A DNA stretch of 64,000 bases, from positions 35,280 through 99,279 of the forward strand of contig MNCI01025259.1 in the NCBI GenBank assembly GCA_015680685.1, written 5' to 3'. The notes below the pieces were generated by a model that did not search any database, had not been told where the DNA came from, and was given only the letters and a program-made list of their open reading frames with translations. This DNA comes from Gnetum montanum (taxonomy: Eukaryota > Streptophyta > Gnetopsida > Gnetales > Gnetaceae). A program made the position numbers and the translations under genes. Below, in pieces: positions 44,406-55,811 of the stretch. Positions within the stretch are counted from its first letter, which is position 1. Each line of letters opens with the position of its first letter.

Positions 44406-46530
44406 ATGAATCCAGATTAACCTTCCATATTAGTGTCTAACACATTTGACACCTTCACGATCCACCCAAAACATGTCATGCTCAACCATGAACAATATAA
44501 CTTTATTTTTGTGAAAATCCAAGTAAGATTACCCATGGATTGCCTTGACCTAGAGGCAAAAAAAGACTATGACTAAGTCCACTAGGATGAATAAGAATAC
44601 AATCCTACATTGTTCAGTATAATCCCACTCATGGAGTCCTACCACCAGTTGCTATTCCAACTCATCTATGTGAATGAGTGTGATGCAAAGAAAACCTACG
44701 AGGAAGCCTCACGGGAGGAAGAAGATGTATTCGAGGTTCACTCCGAATGTGAGAGCCCTCTTCACATCATCTTCCAACAATGACTCCCTAGTACAACATT
44801 TCCTTAGTTTAGTTTACCCATCCTCTCCGAGATGGTGACCATGCTAGTTTAGCCTTCCTCACAAGAAATCATTGAATTTGCATAATCCTACATTCATGTA
44901 GGGGCCACCTCCCTACCCCAAATGATTTGAGCATCTTACATCCTACCCATGTCATCGGTGCTCATGGAATCCATCCAACCCACTCATGTGTGGCTTACCT
45001 TGATCACTGCACCCATTACTCAGCCAACAAATCAATTGCATTTGTCTACTATGATGATAAACTAGCAAGAACCATTTGCTACGATGTTAAATTGGCAACA
45101 ATTATCCACTACGATATTAAATTGGCACACTTCGCAACCAACAATCTAGTCCTACACCATGCAACCCACACAAGCTTAGCCAATGCAACTAGCTAGCACA
45201 TTTTTAAGATTAGATTAGGCATTCTAGCTAATCCAAAGTTTGATGGAGGGGACCAACTGACTCAAAGCTTCCTCCTTCAGAACCATCAAGGTGGTGGATT
45301 TCTACTAGGATAATCCCATAAGTCCTATGGTACCACCCCTAACTCTTCCAACTAGGCTCCCACTACCTTAACTCACCAAGTACAATGGTGAAGGGGACCT
45401 TAATGCCCATCTTGTCACATTCAAGTCTAAATGTATTTTCCTACAAGCTTGGCCACATGCCATCATGTGTGTCTTTTCCATGTCCCTAACTAGTAAAGCC
45501 CTCAACTAGTACCATGTGCTACCCAGGGCCTCAATCTCCTCCTTGGAGGATCTCCTCAACCAATTTGTGACACATTTCAAGTACAACCTAAAACTTGAAG
45601 CAACCCTTGACTAGCTCATGTAGATCAAGCAAGGGTTCCTAAAGCCCATGCCCAAGTTCATCTAATGGTGGAGTGCCACCTTGTAAGAAATCCATGAGCT
45701 ACTCGCAAAGACTCACCTATTGGCCATTTTCAAGGTTGCAATTAATGACTTCATTAACACTAAACTATATGACTTGGCCCTGATGTCTCTCAACCAAGCC
45801 TTTACCCAAATGAAGGGCATAGAGAAGGTAATGCAATCAAGCAATGGCTCAACCTACGTGGCCTATAGAAACCAACATGCATGAAAGAAAAATAAAATAG
45901 TGGCAATTGTAGCCATATCTTCCAAAGTAACTAATTGGGGCCTAATAGCTAAGCAACCCAAGGTCCTAGCTCACAAAGCTACCAACTCTGGTGTCAACCC
46001 ACCTACATCGATGGGGGTGACAATGCAGGCCACTCTGAGGTCTAACTTTGAGTGCAAGGATCACTTAAGGTATACCCCACTACTAATGAAATACTCTAAG
46101 CTACTAAAAAACTTTTTAAAACTTGGCAAATCCAATATAAACACATATCGAAGAATGCCCACCAAAAGCATGATAGGTACTATGAACTCTTAAAGAATCT
46201 TACCTTAGTAGTACCAAATCAGCCCCTGGTCCCACAACATTTCCAACTGGACCAATACTATTATTACCATTATATGTTTAATCACAACATGAAAAACTAT
46301 CAAGCTTTGTAGGATAATGTGCAAAGAATGATAGAAAGGGGCCAACTTATGCTTAACACAACAAGTCAATCCAACACAAACAATGCCCCCTACATCATAA
46401 ACTCCATCAGCATAGGAGGCAAGGCTAAACCTGCATAGCAACCTTTTGTGATCCGAGTGCCTTCCAGTAAGGTAAGGATCACCTCAGGCTTCACAAGTAA
46501 GAGGTCCTCCTTTGTGGTCAAAGTACCACC
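44406..46530 (+). pseudogene. Decayed gag of element D
   Basis: ATG at 44406, aligned with the gag start of C. It has an N-terminal region shared with C (44406-44790) and an acidic E-E-E-D-V-F-E patch (44718-44740). From 44927 to 45196 there is an insert whose frame encodes three copies of Y-D-x-K-L-A. The Retrotrans_gag core at 45375-45880 has K-Y-N-G-E-G, S-K-C-I-F-L-Q-A-W-P and N-Q-F-V-T-H-F-K-Y-N-L. A basic segment (45880-46190) and a decayed knuckle region near 46240-46330 follow; the latter has Tyr where Cys and His are expected. Frameshifts occur near 45230 and 46190, with several TAG stops. Confidence 0.8.
45040..45135 (+). repeat. Minisatellite units read as protein inside gag of D
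   Basis: Three units of about 36 bp (CTACTATGATGATAAACTAG and so on) that fit the TTAAACTAGCA family, here in an open frame giving Y-Y-D-D-K-L-A, C-Y-D-V-K-L-A and H-Y-D-I-K-L-A. Confidence 0.65.
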
Positions 46531-46575
46531 TTAGGCATCCACAACACCCTTCACGCTTAGGGTCCCATAGCAACC

Positions 46576-46738
46576 ATTTACTAAGACATTAAGCTAGCAA
46601 ACCAACCATCCATCTACTAAGATGTTAAACTAGCAAATCAACTGCTCATCCACTAAGATGTTAAACTAGCAAAAATCATCCACTAAGACATTAGACTAGT
46701 AGCAACCATCCACTAAGATGTTAAACTAGCATGATGCT
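46576..46738 (+). repeat. Minisatellite, TTAAACTAGCA type
   Basis: Five units of 30-38 bp, CATCCACTAAGATGTTAAAC plus TAGCAAA, between gag and the protease region. Confidence 0.8.
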
Positions 46739-46739
46739 A

Positions 46740-48022
46740 CACCTTCAATCGCTAAATAAACCTTCATCATCAAGGTGCCACAATGAGTTGGCCTAACAAT
46801 GACAACTCCCAAATAATTACGCTTTGTCATTAGGGTCCCACAACATGATGGCCCCTCACCTATCGAAAACCCAATAGTGGGTAACATGTTGTCCTCTTCT
46901 CCTTTAAGGGCCAACCCCACTAGCAACCTAGGTAGGCCTACCAAATGGATATGCAAGAGGTTGAATAAGTGCCTCACAAACCCCATGGCAAAAATGAAGG
47001 CCACAACTAGCAAGTTGCAATCAAGCACTATGGCCTCTAGCCTCTAGTAGGCCAAATAGCCCAAGTGAAAGTCCCCTTAACAAGAGATTTGTCTCTCAAA
47101 TTGCATGGAGGAAGTTAAGCCCAACAAAATAGTTATTACAATGTTTGCAACTACACTAACCTAGGTGAAACAAATGCTCAAGAAAAAAAACACAACATCA
47201 AGCTTGTATGACCTGGTCATGACCTTATTTGCTCACTGCCAAGTGCTAACCTAGATGTTGGCCTCCATTCCTATTATGAAAGACATCCGTACAGATGAGA
47301 ACGCTATCCATGCAACAATCTTGCCTCCTATACCATAGGAATTAAGTTCAACATTCCTATCCTTTCACGATAAAGTAGTTAAGGTCAACCCTGAAGGAGG
47401 GGATGTCACAATAGCTCCATTTTCAATTAGCACATGCATTGGGTAGTGCACCATCCATAGGGTGCACATTGATGATAGTGTGGCAACCAATGTAGTTATC
47501 TACTCTATCATTGACAAGCGAGGCTTGATAGATGAGATCAGGCCTATCAAAACTTTGTATCTAAAATCCTTCAATGGATCATGTGTTACTATCAAGGATA
47601 CAATCAACATCACCTTCATGGTAGGGAAGTAGTTTCCCATCTCCATAGATTTCACAGTTATATAGAAGATGCCAAGCTTCAACTTGATCCTAGGCAAGCC
47701 TTGGCTAGCTCAGCTATGGGTCATCTCCTCTCCAATCCACCAAGAAGTCCACATTTCATATGAAGGTGGTCAAGTTATCATCTACAATGATAACATCTCC
47801 CCTTTGGCTATCCACCATGTAGACATGGGCCAAGTATCGAAGGTGGAGTTTCTTAGTGGTACACCTGTGACAACAACACAACGCTTAAGGCTAACACACC
47901 TAAATGAGTGGTTGAAACCAACAACCTCTAAGGGGATCCTAAGCCTTGCATGCCCCCTAATCCACACCATGTTAGGAAGCAACTATGTGACCAAGAATTT
48001 TCTTTGTCCAAGAATGTGTTAA
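46740..48022 (+). pseudogene. Linker and decayed retropepsin of element D
   Basis: A linker (46740-47200) with L-Y-D-L-V-M-T at 47205-47225, shared with A and B, leads to the protease. The active-site region is H-I-D-D-S-V-A-T-N-V at about 47470-47500 (Tat form V-D-D-G-S-A-x-N-V). I-L-G-K-P-W-L-A-Q-L lies at 47686-47715 and Y-E-G-G-Q-V-I-I-Y at 47759-47785. The final open stretch, 47669-48022 (117 codons), runs to a stop with no RT after it. Stops and one frameshift near 47665 break it. Confidence 0.75.
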
Positions 48023-48244
48023 GTGCCTACTTACCCCTTGCCTCCATATGCCATGCATTTTTTATTTTTTCTTGTGTTGCATTTATTCATGCATTTACAT
48101 TTTGCCTGCTTGCTTAGTTTACACACTGCTTCACTTTATTTATGCATTTATTTTTTGTTTATGCATCCATCCACTTAGCTTATGAATTACATTTGAAAAA
48201 CATCAAAAACATATAAAAATAAAAAAATCATAAAATTACAAAAA

Positions 48245-49090
48245 CACGTGGCCCAAAATGGCCTTAAACTAGCAATCCCATCACTATGGTCTAAAAAGGC
48301 CTTAAACTAGCACATAGCCTAGAACGGCCTTAAAATATCATCAATGGCCTGCCATGACCTTAAACTATCAATGCCTAGCCCACCATGGCCTAAAACTGGC
48401 AACATATGGTCCACCATGACCCTAAAACTAGCAATGCATGGCCTAAAATGGCCTTAAACTAGCACACATAGCCTAGAATGGCTTTAAACTATCACTATGA
48501 TCCAAAATGGCACAAAAATATTACTTCTCACATTGCCTTCCTTTCATTTGTGCATTTTAACCTTGTTACATAGTTGCCACTTGATGTTGTTTTTCTAGTT
48601 GATTTTTGTAGGATCTTACAGGCATGTAGCATGGCTATGCACATAGCACTGTACCTCATCGAAGTGAGGTAAGCACATAGCTCATCCACTGTGATGCTAA
48701 AATTGGCACAACCATTTTCCATGATGCTAAAATTAGCATAGCTATCTATCATGAAGCTAAAACTCTCACAACACTCATCTACCATGATGCTAAAACTAGC
48801 ATAGTTCATCCTTGGGTCATGATGTTAAACTCACACAATAGCTCATCTACTATGACATTAAATTGGTACCCACATCCATTGTCTACTATGACATTAAATT
48901 GGTACATTGCAGTCTACTAGGACTCTAAAATAACATCCCATGGTTTGTTAGGACCTTAAACTAGATTCATGATCTACTAGGACTTTAAATTGGCATGTGG
49001 CTGATCTTTTGGAGCACCTTCCATCAGTGCAACTTTTGGGGTCTACCAGAACCTTAAACTAGGTTCACAGTTTGCTAAGACTTTAAACTA
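48245..49090 (+). repeat. Long minisatellite block, TTAAACTAGCA type
   Basis: Two blocks (48245-48515 and 48640-49090) of some 20 degenerate units of 27-36 bp. The first is close to GGCCTAAAATGGCCTTAAAC, the second to CTACTATGATGCTAAAACTA and GACATTAAATTGG. Confidence 0.75.
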
Positions 49091-50261
49091 GCATGTGGCT
49101 AATCTTTTAGAGCACCTACTATTGGTGTAACCTTTAGGTCACTTACAACATCATGACATTGGCACTTCCAATAGCCTCCTATGCACTTGCAACTAGTTCA
49201 ACTTTTCATGCATCAACAACATATTCACATCTAGCATTTCACTTGAATTTAATGTTTTGTGGTTTTCTTATCTTCTTGGAGTTGTGTTTGTAGGAAGAAG
49301 CCCTAGAGGTAGTTGTGCAAAGGTGCATCTCATCATAGTAGCAAGTTGCCACATTGCTCCAATGTGCATGATTGGGCTAGCTAAGCTACTCAAGAGTGCA
49401 CATTCCCTTCATCTTGTTTTAGCCTACACATGTCTTTACATTATAGCCTACGCATGTCCCCAAATTATAGCTTATGCATGTTCCTTACATTCCAATACCC
49501 TCTTGCATTCCCCGCATTCCCTTGCATGCAAACCCCTCAAATGCATACATACTATAAATGCACATGACATACTCTCTTCACATCACACCGTAGAACCCAT
49601 GGCAGATGTAATGCAACCCAGCCCATGGGGAGCCTCTGTTTGCTAGTCAAAGTCCAAGTGAATGTAATAGACCTCATCCCTAGGAGGGCACACATGTCCG
49701 ATAGATGCAACTTGGTTGCATCAAAAGCAAAGCCCATCTACTCAATGGCCCATAAAGCCCATCCACTGGATGGCCAACACCTTGCAGCTAGCATTCAGTA
49801 GTAAGCTAGAACTAATGGAGGTTCACCTTATAGTAAAGCAATAGAAAAACAACAAAAAATAAGAAAAAGAGAATAGGAAAAAGCACATCCCCAAGCAAAT
49901 TAGCAATGCTACAGTTTTACATTAGTTCCAACCTTGAATCAACCTTGACTCCCTTATGAGCATCCTAGTGAGAGGTCAACATTTTAGGGAGAAGCTACTC
50001 CATGCCATGGTCACTATCAATAGTGCTAACTCTACATCTTGAATCATCACATCCTATTTTCATTGCATTTCCCCTATTTGCATTTCATCTCCCTAACACA
50101 TTGCCTACACACTTTGCCATAGCATACCCTTATCCATAGCACTCTTGAATGTGGTGAAACGACACTCAATTTGGTATTGAAAAGTGATGTTGGTGCCACA
50201 TCTACTATGGTGTTTTGTGTTCTTTATTAATGTCTCTTTGGCCAATCCTCTAGATGTCAAC
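49091..50261 (+). other. Non-coding 3' region of element D
   Basis: Where RT to integrase would stand in an autonomous element there is only non-coding sequence, including short frames without family resemblance. The last 130 bp (50130-50261) resemble 23750-23853 before the 3' LTR of element A, so the true 3' end of the internal region is kept and pol was lost internally. Confidence 0.6.
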
Positions 50262-50271
50262 AAAGAGGGAC
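50262..50271 (+). other. Polypurine tract of element D
   Basis: AAAGAGGGAC directly before the 3' LTR; compare AAAGAGGGG in element A. Confidence 0.55.
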
Positions 50272-51955
50272 TAATTAATAACCACAAAAATTTTGGACTT
50301 TGGCATCTTGACCAAAAATTTGGCTAAGTGTCAAAATGATGGCACTTTGCCCAAATTTTTCTAAGTGTTGATACTACACTCTATACATCCCTTGACTATG
50401 CTCGAGAGCATAGTCAACACACAAATGCCAATTTTGCAATATTTTTTCTAAGTATCAGAACAATGACATAAGATACATATTTTTCTAAGTGCTAAGACTA
50501 CACTCTCCACTACTGGGAATATGCTCTAGAGTGTAGTTAGCATAGTCAGGATGAAAACACCAATTTTGCAAATTTTTTTAAACTGTTGAGACTACACCTC
50601 CAAACTATGCTCTAGAGTGTAGTCAATGTAGTCACCTTAGATGCTAGATTTTTCACAAATTTCTTTAAGTGTTGAGCCTATGCCCACTATGCTCGCTACA
50701 CTCAAAAGTGTAGTTGGCCTTCCTTGGAGCATAGTCAACACTTAGCCACATTTTGCCAATTTTTACTAGTTTTTGAAAAAAAAATTCCTAAGTTTGGGAG
50801 TATGCTCTCACTATGCTCCAAAGTGTAGTCAAAGCATAGTTGGAAAGAATAGTTTCCAAAGGCCCCCACACCTTAGCATCAACTCCAACATCTCTCTAGT
50901 AGTAGCATTTTTCATTTTTGCATCCCCCTTTTCCCAAAAATTGTAACTATGCTCTAGAGCATAGACCCAAAGCGTAGTCTTTAAAATTTTCATTTTTTGG
51001 CATTGCTTGCATCTTTTCAAGTACATTACAGTTTTCTCCATGTAGTTGGGAAACATAGTCATAATCTCTCAACTTCGTAGGCTCCGTCAAAGCAATAACA
51101 CTGCTCAACAATGTAGAGCTTAACACTAGAGCATAGTTGGGATGAGTGTAGTCCCAACTACCCCAAAATGTAGTCCCACCTACCGCTCTACCACATAATG
51201 CATGATCCACATTTTGGACTAACCTTAGCCCTATAAATACACCTGCACCTCAACATTTTAGGGGTTGGCTTCTCTTTTCACTTGTTGACATTAGCATTTC
51301 ACACTCTTGGCATTTTGGCATTTCAGCACTTAGCTTCTTGGGTGAATGAGACCCAGAGCACATCACAGTGGTAGAGAGGCAGAGTTGCTTATCAAAGCCC
51401 ATTGTAGCCCCATTGCAACCCTATAGAACACTGCATGGTACATTGTAGTCGCCAACCTGATAGGCATGAACACCACAGTGAGTGCTACACTTCATAGCCT
51501 GACACCACCAAGACTATGACTATGCTCCCACTGTGCCTGTTGTACACTGCATACCTTCAGAATTCATTTTAGTGTTAACTATGCTCAACCCTATTTTGGG
51601 TAGTGTTTTGTTTCTCTGTCTTCTTCCTTTGCATTTTCTTTGCATTTTTTTTTCACATTTTATTTGCATTTGGCCTACAACTACACTTAGGTGGTAGTCC
51701 ACATGTGCCGATAGTCCCATTTTATATGTAAAAACATGACTATGCTTGGCACTATTCACATGGTTAACACTGCTCAATACTTAGCATCGTTTTCGCAATA
51801 GCATTGTTTGCATTCCATAAGTCCTTGTTCAATTGACAAGACCATTTAGGGAACCTCATATCTACATTCAACAAGGCCCTTGTGTGGACATGGGGTTAGG
51901 CTATGCACCCATGAACCCCTTGGTGTTCTAGTTGTTGATGTTTTCGATCATTACA
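50272..51955 (+). repeat. 3' LTR of element D
   Basis: 1684 bp, first bases TAATTAATAACCAC (first G of TG lost), end TTTTCGATCATTACA. It aligns over its whole length with 42106-43810. Palindrome GACTATGCTCGAGAGCATAG at 50395-50414. TATA box CTATAAATAC at 51231-51240. Confidence 0.85.
51231..51240 (+). promoter_or_regulatory. TATA box in 3' LTR of element D
   Basis: CTATAAATAC, same relative place as in the LTR of C (4790-4800). Confidence 0.6.
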
Positions 51956-52289
51956 CATTGATAGCAAATTTTACATCACAATATCTATTCATTAAAATTT
52001 TAAGTTACCTTCCTCATAATCAAACTTTCACTTCATAGTTAAATGATATAATGTAAAAACATAACATTCAAGTCATTTAAGTAAAGTATTATTCTCCTTT
52101 TTTATTTTATTTTATCTTTAAGCTAGGTAATGCTTCAATAATGCAACATGCTCTAGATATAAGATCACTTATATATGGGTATACAATGTTACTCATTCAT
52201 AAATAGACTTTAGATTTTGTTGTCAAATATATAAAATATTTTAAAGTCCCATGTTTTTTAAAGTTATTAACTATTCCATTAATTTTTTA
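51956..52289. other. AT-rich flank of element D
   Basis: No gene or repeat recognised. Confidence 0.4.
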
Positions 52290-53130
52290 AAAAGTTAAAC
52301 AAGAGATTGTTAGTATTCTTAGATCCATGAAGTATATGAAATCTATTTTTAAAGAATTTGGTTCTCATAGATGTTTTTTTGTTGAAAGCAATCTTCTTAA
52401 CTATAAAAACAAGGTAGTATTACAAGCCAACAATAAAGACTTATATTAAACTAATTACATATTATAAGCTTTATAATTCTTACAACTTTTATCACCATGA
52501 ATAATAGTTTATTAATGCTATGCTTTTCTACTGAAGAAAAAAGATGCCAAGAAAAAGAAAAAAATGTTGGTGTTGAGAAGAGAGAAAAATATTTTGAAGT
52601 TAAAGATATGAAAAATAAGTTACTATAATTAATAAGAATGATCAAGTGATAATGAAGAAACAAAAAAAATAGAAACCTCTATTAATAGTTTCTTTAGAGG
52701 AAGTACTAATTAGTTCAATGAGATAACCCATAAGGAAATTTTTTTCTCATTTGACAAGCATATTATTAACTTAAAATTTAAATCTTATATTAAGAATTGG
52801 GCCAATACTAATGGCAAAAAATCTTATTGTAAGCTTAGTTTTGATGGACAACTTGTTGAACAATTTACACCTCTAGTTTTTATTGGATATTCCTCTTCTA
52901 CAAAAGCTAGTATTTTTCTAAATCTTTCTATTGCTACCTTGAATTCTTTTGTTATTTTAAGTTTGATCAAGAATTATTTTCATTAATGTTGTTGTTATTG
53001 GGATTATTCTCCCTATTAATAATCAAATTTCCTCTTTTAATTTTTCAAAGAATATTTTAATTAAAATTTTGTACACTTAACTAGATATTTCTAAAATTGA
53101 AAAGTTTTTTTTTCCATGTTTTTATTATTT
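52290..53130 (+). pseudogene. LINE ORF1 remnant, second copy
   Basis: Paralogous to 39399-40210: a Val/Lys segment (52300-52420), the place of the knuckle near 52480-52510 (mostly lost), K-K-K-D-A-K-K-K-K-K (52540-52565), and a downstream Phe/Leu-rich stretch with G-Y-S-S-S-T-K near 52890. Every frame is interrupted. Assignment as LINE ORF1 rests on the parallel with 39399 and on true LINE sequence at the right edge. Confidence 0.35.
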
Positions 53131-53169
53131 GATACTTAGTATCAAACATAGGACATTTTCCTCAAAGAA

Positions 53170-53300
53170 GAATGAGGTGCTAGCTTAGTTTTAAGAATCT
53201 TGATATAGAAAATCCAAGTCATAGCTTTAACTCTAGTAAGTATCATTAAGTTATAAGGTTATAAAGTTTTATAAAAGTTATATCCATATCACATTCAGTG
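53170..53300 (+). repeat. SINE-like copy 4
   Basis: Head GAATGAGGTGCTAGCTTAG, box-B-like CATAGCTTTAACTCTAGTAA, then AAGTTATAAGGTTATAAAG. Plus-strand counterpart of copy 1; it lies after the same LINE-like sequence as copy 1 but in the opposite direction. Confidence 0.5.
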
Positions 53301-53574
53301 GCATAGGTAGGTTTTATTAGTGAGAGTTTTAGCATTGATTTAAGGTAGTAAGAGATGTGACATTGATATTACATGTAGTGCTACTAGATTTAGTAGGTGA
53401 TCCTTTAAGTGGAACCACGACTTATTTGCTATTCTATGAATTACCTAATAATTTATATGAATCTATTACTCAAAAAAAATTTAGAAGTTATGTTTTTATG
53501 AAAAGTTTAAGTTATTTACCTTATTCCTCAAGTCTTTTAAATCATTTAAATTTTTTTTGAAAAGATTAAGGTTT

Positions 53575-53662
53575 GGATGCTATCCATGCTTATTATATGT
53601 CAAACTTATTTTTTTGGTAGAATTTTTTGGATGCCATTCATGCTTATTATATGTCAAACTTT
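53575..53662. repeat. Short direct duplication
   Basis: CATGCTTATTATATGTCAAA with its flanks (GGATGC...ACTT) is present twice, 55 bp apart; nearly identical. Confidence 0.75.
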
Positions 53663-54837
53663 TTTTCTTCTTGTAGGATTTTTTGATTTGATGATAGTTT
53701 CTAAGACCCTTGATATGATGCTTGATTGATTATTCTAAAATGGACTTTCTCTTTTAATCTAGAATCTTCCAACTTTGAAAAGTTTTTTTATTTTGTTGAA
53801 ATTTTTATTCTTTAATTAATTTTTTAAAAAGCTAAAAGGAATATTAGCTCCAATATTGGACTAATCAAACATTGTGAAACCGTTGCTGTAGTTAGAAGAT
53901 TTTGTAGAATTCAACATATGATTGAAGTAGATCTTGATTCTTTTAGAAAGAAATTATTTTTCATGTTGTTAGTATTGATTATGCATAGAAGGTTATTTAT
54001 TACAATCTTCCAAAGTCATGTCACTATTTTCATTGAGAGGATCACCTATTTGATTCATGTTCTTTTATGCTGCAAAAAAAGGCAATGTAAATACATCAAT
54101 AATAAGCAATTGTAAAAGCTAATAAGGTTTCTCCTACAAATGTTAGAGATCTTGTTAAGGTTTTTTCTAAAAATATTGCTAATTCTATGATGATTTCTTT
54201 TGCTGATGTTTCAATGGTTAACCTACATCTTTCTTTTATTGTTGTTCAACAAAATATATCTTTAAGAAAGGTTTTGATGACATTTGTTTGAGAAAATCAT
54301 TTAATAACTACGGAGAAACATATATATGTTCCTCAGGTTTCATAGAATTCTATTGTTAATTCAAATGATTTTTGAATGGTTCTTCATAATAAAAAATGTC
54401 AAGGAAGTCTATTTACTAGAATTACATGCCAAATCTTAAGAATGAAAAATATGTTAAAGATATTTTAACTTCTAATAATTCATTTGTAGCTATTGTTTAA
54501 GATATAGATATAATATATTTTGATAATGTTGATTCTATTGACAAGGTGGTGGCTTTCTTCTCCTTCACCCAATGTTAATCTTTTAATGAAATATCTAATT
54601 TCCTACCGTAGAGGGAAGGGTTTTCATGATTAGTTGTAAAGATAAAACCTAAAAAGACATCTCAAAAAAAAGTTATGCCTTTTATTTTTATTGATTTGGA
54701 GTTTCTTCTCTATTTTTGTACTTTAGATTTCATTTTTAATATATGTATTTTTAGGATCCAACAACCAAAGTTGTGTATTGGACTTAGATGTTTAATAAAA
54801 TCAACTATAAATTTTCATGCATAAGATATTCATCTTA

Positions 54838-54842
54838 ATTAG
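54838..54842. other. Target-site duplication of element F, left
   Basis: ATTAG immediately before TGATGGGATG; identical to 61283-61287. Confidence 0.85.
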
Positions 54843-55668
54843 TGATGGGATGAAATATCGCATGCGCCACAATATCCTGTACACGATATTGCGTCTTCCC
54901 TTGCGATATTGCGTATGTGATATTGTAGTGCGTCGTCAAATCTATAATTAAGAGGCGGCTCTCCCTTATTTCTCATTCTAGGCCTAGACTATAGTGAAAC
55001 TTTGACAGTTTGATCCCTCTAGAGATAGAATATTTTCCATGTGCCCGCAGTAGGAGCTCCAAAGTGAACGGATCTTTATTCGAGCAAATATTGTACCTGA
55101 ACACATGTTTGTGTATGGAAATAAAGATGAACTTCTTGGATAAACCTTGCAATGCATAGAATAAGCTAAATAGGATTTTATTTATTGTTATTTACTATTT
55201 ATCATTTAATCACTTTATTAGTCATTAAATCTCTCTCAACCCTTCTCTCCTAGTTAAGTGCCTCAGTACGACTGCTTCGAGCACGTGCCTTACGCTTAGT
55301 GATCCCAGCAATGACTAGCGTTTGGTAACCAAGGTTGCATTGGTTTAAAGTGTGAATGGTAAGTGGGAATGGATGCTGATGCTAGGTTAATTAAGGCTTA
55401 GTTAGTTAGTTAGAGTTAGTTAATTAGTCTCTTCACCCTTCACCACTCAGCATAGGAGATAAAACAGAAAATACATAAAAAACATATACCTTAGACATAC
55501 TTAGCCATACAACTGTGACAAATACAAGTAAGTCTGGGAAGACAACGAATAATTAACCTTAAGTCTTCCATAAGGTGTGTAGGCACTTAGTATGTGAAGT
55601 TCAAGCAAATTACACATGCTACACGTGTAATTGTATGGTTGAGTGTAGGGGTACCTCGCCACTCATCA
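54843..55668 (+). repeat. 5' LTR of element F
   Basis: 826 bp, TGATGGGATGAAATATCGCA...GGTACCTCGCCACTCATCA. GATATTGCG palindrome remains at 54855-54930. TATA-like TCTATAATTAAG at 54941-54952 (3' copy: TCTATAAATAAG). It is about 50 bp shorter than the 3' LTR because one palindrome unit is missing. Confidence 0.88.
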
Positions 55669-55669
55669 T

Positions 55670-55687
55670 AGGCACCGTTGCCAAGGA
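55670..55687 (+). other. Primer-binding site of element F
   Basis: AGGCACCGTTGCCAAGGA, four changes from TGGCGCCGTTGCCGGGGA, the sequence complementary to plant tRNA-Asp(GUC) used by many Ty3/gypsy elements. Three of the changes are G to A, as expected from deamination. Confidence 0.75.
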
Positions 55688-55811
55688 CTAAGTGTTTGTG
55701 TGCTAAGTAGAACATAGGAAATTATCCACATCATTGGGAGCTTAAACAAACCCTTAAGGTTAATTAAAAAAAATTATATAATGTTTAATCAGCACACCGA
55801 ATTAAACTAAG

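Larger units (their letters stand above)
42106..51955 (+). mobile_element. Element D: LTR retrotransposon with gag-protease but no pol
   Basis: Paired LTRs (42106-43810 and 50272-51955), primer site, leader with tandem units, gag (44406), protease (to 48022), two minisatellite blocks and a polypurine tract. RT, RNase H and integrase are missing: the 2.2 kb from 48023 to 50271 hold only repeats and non-coding sequence. It belongs to the element C family, and its gag-protease is close to element A. The flanks TAATA (left) and CATTG (right) do not form a target duplication, so one end has decayed or the copy is recombinant. Confidence 0.8.
53301..54842 (+). pseudogene. LINE-like remnants interrupted by element F
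   Basis: Broken frames without clear domains: 53357-53560, 53918-54115 and 54120-54480 are open or nearly so. The last 250 bp (54590-54770: CCTACCGTAGAGGGAAGGGTT...TTAGTTGTAAAGATAAAACC) match 61700-61880 near the other side of F, though as a separate copy. The AT-rich protein-like blocks fit a LINE ORF1/ORF2 remnant, but I cannot name a domain. A 33-bp phrase is duplicated at 53575-53607 and 53630-53662. Confidence 0.3.
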
